NCBI GenBank assembly: GCA_029245025.1
Contig: JAQWQC010000013.1
Location: forward strand, 62,001-126,000
Length of the DNA: 64,000 bases
Reading direction: 5' to 3'
Source of the DNA: Rhodospirillaceae bacterium
Lineage (GTDB): Bacteria; Pseudomonadota; Alphaproteobacteria; Rhodospirillales; Rhodospirillaceae
Position 1 is the stretch's first letter. The number at the start of each line of letters is the position of its first letter. The notes beneath the pieces were generated by a model. That model was not told where the DNA came from and ran no database searches. It saw only the letters and a list, made by a program, of their open reading frames with translations. Positions 60,690 through 64,000 of the stretch are shown here, in pieces. Position numbers and translations under genes: made by a program.

Positions 60690-62525
60690 ATGGTTGCGCC
60701 CCCGCTTCTTACCCTGCAAGGCATTCACCTGACCTTTGGTGGCGATCCCGTCCTTCAAGGTTCCGAACTTATGGTTCTGCCTGAAGAGACAGTATGTATG
60801 ATTGGCCGCAACGGTTCAGGCAAATCGACATTTCTAAAAATTGCGGCTGGCCTGATCGAACATGAAGACGGCGACCGCTTTGTCAGGCCAGGTACGACAA
60901 TTCGCTACCTTCCGCAGGAGCCAGACCTGACCGGTTATGACGACACACTTTCTTACGTTCAAGACGGATTGGAGGACGGCGACGACCCATATCGAGCCGT
61001 TCACCTCCTCGAGCAACTAGGTTTAACCGGCGAAGAGGACCCTACGCATTTATCAGGTGGTGAAAACCGACGCGCTGCTTTGGCCCGCATCCTCGCGCCT
61101 AGACCCGATGTGCTATTGCTTGACGAGCCGACCAATCATCTCGATCTCCCGACGATTGAATGGCTTGAACAGGAACTGAAAAGTTTGCGTCGGGCTCTTG
61201 TCATCATCAGTCATGACAGACGTTTTTTGGAGAAGTTGTCTCAGGCGACAATCTGGTTGGACCGCGGTCAGACCCGCCGTCTAAATAAAGGTTTCGCGCA
61301 TTTTGAGTCTTGGCGCGACAATATTATTGATCAAGAAGACCGTACCCAACACAAAATTGATCGTAAGATTGTCCGAGAAGAACACTGGCTGCGGTATGGC
61401 GTGAGTGGTCGTCGTAAGCGGAATGTTCGCCGCCTCGAGATGCTTCATGGCCTCCGAAAAGACAAACGTGAGCATCGGAAAAGAGCGGGGAACGTTAATC
61501 TTCAGGCTGGCGAGAGTGACGCATCTAGTAAGCTCGTGATCGAAGCAAAAGATATAACCAAGTCATTTGATGATCTTGCTGTGGTTCAGGATTTCTCGGT
61601 CCGGATTCAGCGCGGAGATCGCATAGGCATTGTGGGTCCCAACGGTGCGGGAAAGACCACGTTGCTCAATATGCTTACGGGCGGAATCAAACCCGATAAA
61701 GGGCGGGTCCGCATGGGTACGTTTCTTGAGATTGCGACGATGGATCAAAACCGCGAGACCCTTGATCCAAAGTGGACGGTCGGTCAGGCCCTCACCGGTG
61801 ATACGGGTGACCAAGTTGATGTGCAAGGGACGCCGCGACACGTCATCGGATACATGAAGGACTTTTTATTTACGCCAGATATGGTCAACACACCGATTAC
61901 CGTCTTGTCCGGCGGAGAGCGAGGTCGCCTTATGCTCGCGCGCGCCTTAGCAAAAACGTCGAATATGCTGGTGCTTGACGAGCCGACCAACGATCTCGAT
62001 TTGGAAACCCTGGATTTGTTGCAAGAGATGCTCAGTGACTATGCAGGTACGGTGCTGCTCGTGAGCCACGATAGAGATTTCCTTGATCGTGTTGTCACGT
62101 CGGTCATCGCATCTGATAAGCCTGGCCGGTGGCTTGACTATGCGGGCGGCTACTCTGACATGCTCGCTCAACGGGGAACTGGCGTTGAAGATATGGCCAG
62201 CGCCCGTGAACAATCGATAGAGAAGAAGATAAAGCCGCGAAAGCTGTATTCTAAATCTGGTTCTAAAGCGCCCAACAGCGGAAACAATAAACTGTCGTTT
62301 AAAGACAAGTTCGCATTAGAAAATCTGCCGAAAGAAATTGACGCTCTAACCGGCAAAATCGCAGACCTTCAGAACGCGTTAACTGATTCGGATTTTTATT
62401 CGCGTGATCCAGCTGGGTTTGGCAAGGCGACTGCTGACCTTGAGACGGCTGAGTCTCGACTTGCGGCAGCTGAAGAAGGTTGGCTCGCTTTGGAACTGCT
62501 CCGCGAAGAGGTGGAGGGGTTATAA
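60690..62525 (+). CDS. ABC-F family ATPase (Uup-like)
   Basis: The 611-aa soluble protein has two ABC domains: Walker A GRNGSGKS at 39-46, signature LSGGENRRAAL and Walker B LLLDEPTNHLD; then Walker A GPNGAGKTT, LSGGERGRLML and VLDEPTNDLD. A charged linker (REEHWLRYGVSGRRKRNVRRL) joins them, and a C-terminal coiled-coil follows (about 530-611; LPKEIDALTGKIADLQNAL). ABC-F proteins bind ribosomes or branched DNA and act in translation or recombination, not in transport. Start ATG at 60690. Confidence 0.9.
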   Translation: MVAPPLLTLQGIHLTFGGDPVLQGSELMVLPEETVCMIGRNGSGKSTFLKIAAGLIEHEDGDRFVRPGTTIRYLPQEPDLTGYDDTLSYVQDGLEDGDDPYRAVHLLEQLGLTGEEDPTHLSGGENRRAALARILAPRPDVLLLDEPTNHLDLPTIEWLEQELKSLRRALVIISHDRRFLEKLSQATIWLDRGQTRRLNKGFAHFESWRDNIIDQEDRTQHKIDRKIVREEHWLRYGVSGRRKRNVRRLEMLHGLRKDKREHRKRAGNVNLQAGESDASSKLVIEAKDITKSFDDLAVVQDFSVRIQRGDRIGIVGPNGAGKTTLLNMLTGGIKPDKGRVRMGTFLEIATMDQNRETLDPKWTVGQALTGDTGDQVDVQGTPRHVIGYMKDFLFTPDMVNTPITVLSGGERGRLMLARALAKTSNMLVLDEPTNDLDLETLDLLQEMLSDYAGTVLLVSHDRDFLDRVVTSVIASDKPGRWLDYAGGYSDMLAQRGTGVEDMASAREQSIEKKIKPRKLYSKSGSKAPNSGNNKLSFKDKFALENLPKEIDALTGKIADLQNALTDSDFYSRDPAGFGKATADLETAESRLAAAEEGWLALELLREEVEGL

Positions 62526-62686
62526 GAGAGCCCAGCACACAGGGAAAACTGTGGCGAGGAAAAGTTTGTGGGGAGAGGGGTTGTTGCTTTTTTTCTCGGG
62601 GCGACGAAGGGCTAAGGCGCTCTGTTGATTAGGAAGGGGTTGAAGATCATAGTCATTCCACGTCAAGTTGATGAGCTTCGAGGCTA

Positions 62687-63691
62687 ATGATGAAATACGT
62701 TCTTGCAGTATTTATAGGGTTCGCGCCTGGCCTCGCGGCCGCACAAGAAGCGCTGCCCATGGATGCCAACGCACGGGATATATTGATCCTCACCGATTGG
62801 TTCGAAGGTGAATTCGACAATGAAGAGCAGCGCTGGTTTTACACGCGAAACGGCGGCGAGGGTGAGCCACTGCATCTGCGCATGCATGCCATACACAAGC
62901 GCCTAGATTTGCCTCATATCGGCGAGTATGTATTTCATATCCAACATTATCTCGAAAACGACCCGGACAACGTCATGCGGCAACGCATTGGTGTCTTTGT
63001 TTCGGAGCCTGAGATGAATGCCATTCGTATGAAGCAGGGGTTCTATAAGGATAATGATAAAACCCGTGATGCGCACCTTGATCCATCTAAAGTGGCAGAC
63101 TTAACGACAGACGATATCTTCTTTATTGAAGGATGCGATGTCTTCTGGCGCCGAGACGCTGATCAATACGTTGCCAACATGGGGCCGAAATCCTGTGTGT
63201 TCGGTGAGGGTGAGTTGCGTCGCTATTCTGTCCATCGCTGGACGCTATCAGAGACTAAGCTATGGCTGGTTGATTCGTCCTTTCTTATTTCTGATGACAG
63301 TCTTCATGTCGGTCATCCTGATGATCAGCCATTCCGCATGCGCCGCTCAAAAATATTCGAATGTGAGGTCACGTTTCGTGATGAGGAACGAGTTCCTACA
63401 AGGGCGATCAAAAACATTCGCATGCACAGCCAGGGTGGCTTGGTGTGGTTTGACCCAGACGAGAATGGCGACGTCTACGGCATCCGCATGCGAGACAAAG
63501 AGTATCCGTTCTACAGTGAACGCCCAGACTTCTTGCTGCTCTCGCTACAAAAGCAGGGCCAGGCTAGTATGGTCGGGTATGCCTTAACCGATGTGGATGC
63601 GCGACGGGTTGGCTTTAATCTGGGCTGGGTTTTGGGTCATTGTCATCGCGAGGGCTACGAGTTCCGTGAGTTGCTTGAGAATTTAGATTAG
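62687..63691 (+). CDS. Secreted CpeT/CpcT-like protein (paralogue 3)
   Basis: The 334-aa precursor has a signal peptide (about residues 1-19, ending GLAAAQ). The mature domain shares with the gene at 24314 the order ILTDWFEGEFDNEEQRWF, then HIGEYVFHIQHYLENDPDN, GCDVFWRRDADQYVAN, and a long C-terminal part ending HREGYEFRELLENLD. ATG at 62687 follows GCTTCGAGGCTAATG, an adequate site; the next ATG is one codon on. Function unknown. Confidence 0.7.
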   Translation: MMKYVLAVFIGFAPGLAAAQEALPMDANARDILILTDWFEGEFDNEEQRWFYTRNGGEGEPLHLRMHAIHKRLDLPHIGEYVFHIQHYLENDPDNVMRQRIGVFVSEPEMNAIRMKQGFYKDNDKTRDAHLDPSKVADLTTDDIFFIEGCDVFWRRDADQYVANMGPKSCVFGEGELRRYSVHRWTLSETKLWLVDSSFLISDDSLHVGHPDDQPFRMRRSKIFECEVTFRDEERVPTRAIKNIRMHSQGGLVWFDPDENGDVYGIRMRDKEYPFYSERPDFLLLSLQKQGQASMVGYALTDVDARRVGFNLGWVLGHCHREGYEFRELLENLD

Positions 63692-63807
63692 GCAGCGTGA
63701 CGCTGGCAGACTTCATACATACTTAAAAGCTCCGCGATATCGTCTTTGGCGATCACCGCTCTGCCCAGCAATGTTGTGTGGGCCACAAGCAGGACGGTCT
63801 CTACCAT
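63688..63807 (-). CDS. Possible 39-aa protein
   Basis: ATG at 63807, 3 nt after the stop of the partial ABC binding protein, opens MVETVLLVAHTTLLGRAVIA and KDDIAELLSMYEVCQRHAA, ending over the stop of the CpeT-like gene. It is too short for a family call; it may be a coupled small protein or a remnant. Confidence 0.3.
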   Translation of the reverse strand: MVETVLLVAHTTLLGRAVIAKDDIAELLSMYEVCQRHAA

Positions 63808-63810
63808 CGC

Positions 63811-64000
63811 CTAGTACTTTACATCCATGTCGTGGAAATTAATGAACGCATGGCGCGGGTTATAATTTAAGACACGCTCCGCGACGCCATCTACACCCGG
63901 CATTTCCCAAAGATACAAACTGGTGGGCTCATCGTGGTACAGCTGCACCAACTCTTGGGTTTTTCGTCGGCGTTCCTCTATGTCAAACTCCTGTTCTGCG
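63811..64000 (-). CDS. ABC transporter substrate-binding protein (SBP_bac_5), C-terminal part
   Basis: Sixty-two C-terminal residues are visible before the window edge: EEFDIEERRRKTQELVQLYH-like start (here EFDIEERRRKTQELVQ), then DEPTSLYLWEMPGVDGV, and NYNPRHAFINFHDMDVKY. This is the usual end of peptide-binding proteins, where the last helices recall the sequence near the end of the gene at 58397. The start is outside the window. Confidence 0.65.
   Translation of the reverse strand, partial: AEQEFDIEERRRKTQELVQLYHDEPTSLYLWEMPGVDGVAERVLNYNPRHAFINFHDMDVKY

Overview
The window looks like chromosomal DNA of a free-living Gram-negative heterotroph, most likely an alphaproteobacterium. This is inferred from a TonB-dependent receptor, TRAP and peptide ABC uptake genes, Tat- and Sec-exported periplasmic enzymes, the cysS and hisI gene types, and short intergenic gaps with mixed ATG/GTG/TTG starts. 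No rRNA, CRISPR array, transposase or integrase is visible. The only tRNA sequence is a 3' half.

Layout. 1-2.8 kb: PqqC-like protein, SDR, GntR regulator and dienelactone hydrolase, tightly packed. 2.8-3.3 kb: a decayed haloalkane dehalogenase. 3.4-9.8 kb: MscS channel, sulfotransferase, two paralogues of an uncharacterised family marked by a GREEITVPAGTF-type motif, two tandem GSTs, an SDR lacking its catalytic Ser/Tyr, and a PNPOx-like protein. 10-13.6 kb: a DUF1838-type gene broken by one stop, an amidohydrolase fused to an NmrA-like domain, and a Gly/Cys-repeat secreted protein. 13.6-25.3 kb: what looks like a catabolic cluster, with aldehyde dehydrogenase, a third GREE-TVPAGTF protein, a polysaccharide-deacetylase-like hydrolase, a maleate-isomerase/AMDase-fold protein without the usual cysteines, FAD monooxygenase, flavin reductase, IclR regulator, a tandem alpha/beta-hydrolase without nucleophiles, an FAD-linked oxidase and a CpeT-like protein. 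25.3-36.2 kb: hisC, MFS carrier, beta-carbonic anhydrase, ArsC-like protein, tyrosine phosphatase, TonB receptor, oligopeptide-binding protein, and a 116-aa protein paired with a Tat-leader methyltransferase.

At 36,756-36,795 lies the 3' half of a tRNA, probably tRNA-Lys(UUU), starting at the anticodon. It truncates a redoxin gene on its left and supplies the last residues of argE on its right. To the right come housekeeping genes argE, cysS and hisI. This has the form of an integration or recombination junction in a tRNA gene, and suggests the DNA to the left is, at least in part, an inserted island.

40-51 kb: an intact metallo-beta-lactamase-fold hydrolase next to its decayed twin, a CpeT-like protein, a VOC protein, a broken GNAT, a YqaA-like membrane protein, a nitrilase-fold protein with Ser in place of the catalytic Cys, an SDR stub, a secreted double alpha/beta hydrolase, an amidohydrolase-2 protein, and a broken methyltransferase. 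49-54 kb: three Tat-leader M24 'creatinase-fold' paralogues. 54-60.6 kb: a mini cytochrome c, a TRAP transporter (dctP-Q-M), a peptide ABC binding protein and a divergent RraA-like protein. 60.7-64 kb: ABC-F ATPase, a third CpeT-like protein and the C-terminus of another ABC binding protein.

Two themes stand out: a large stock of exported or unusual hydrolase-fold proteins, several without canonical catalytic residues, and many pseudogenes (at least seven with stops, frameshifts or deletions). Functions beyond family level are inference from motifs read by eye; no database search was possible.
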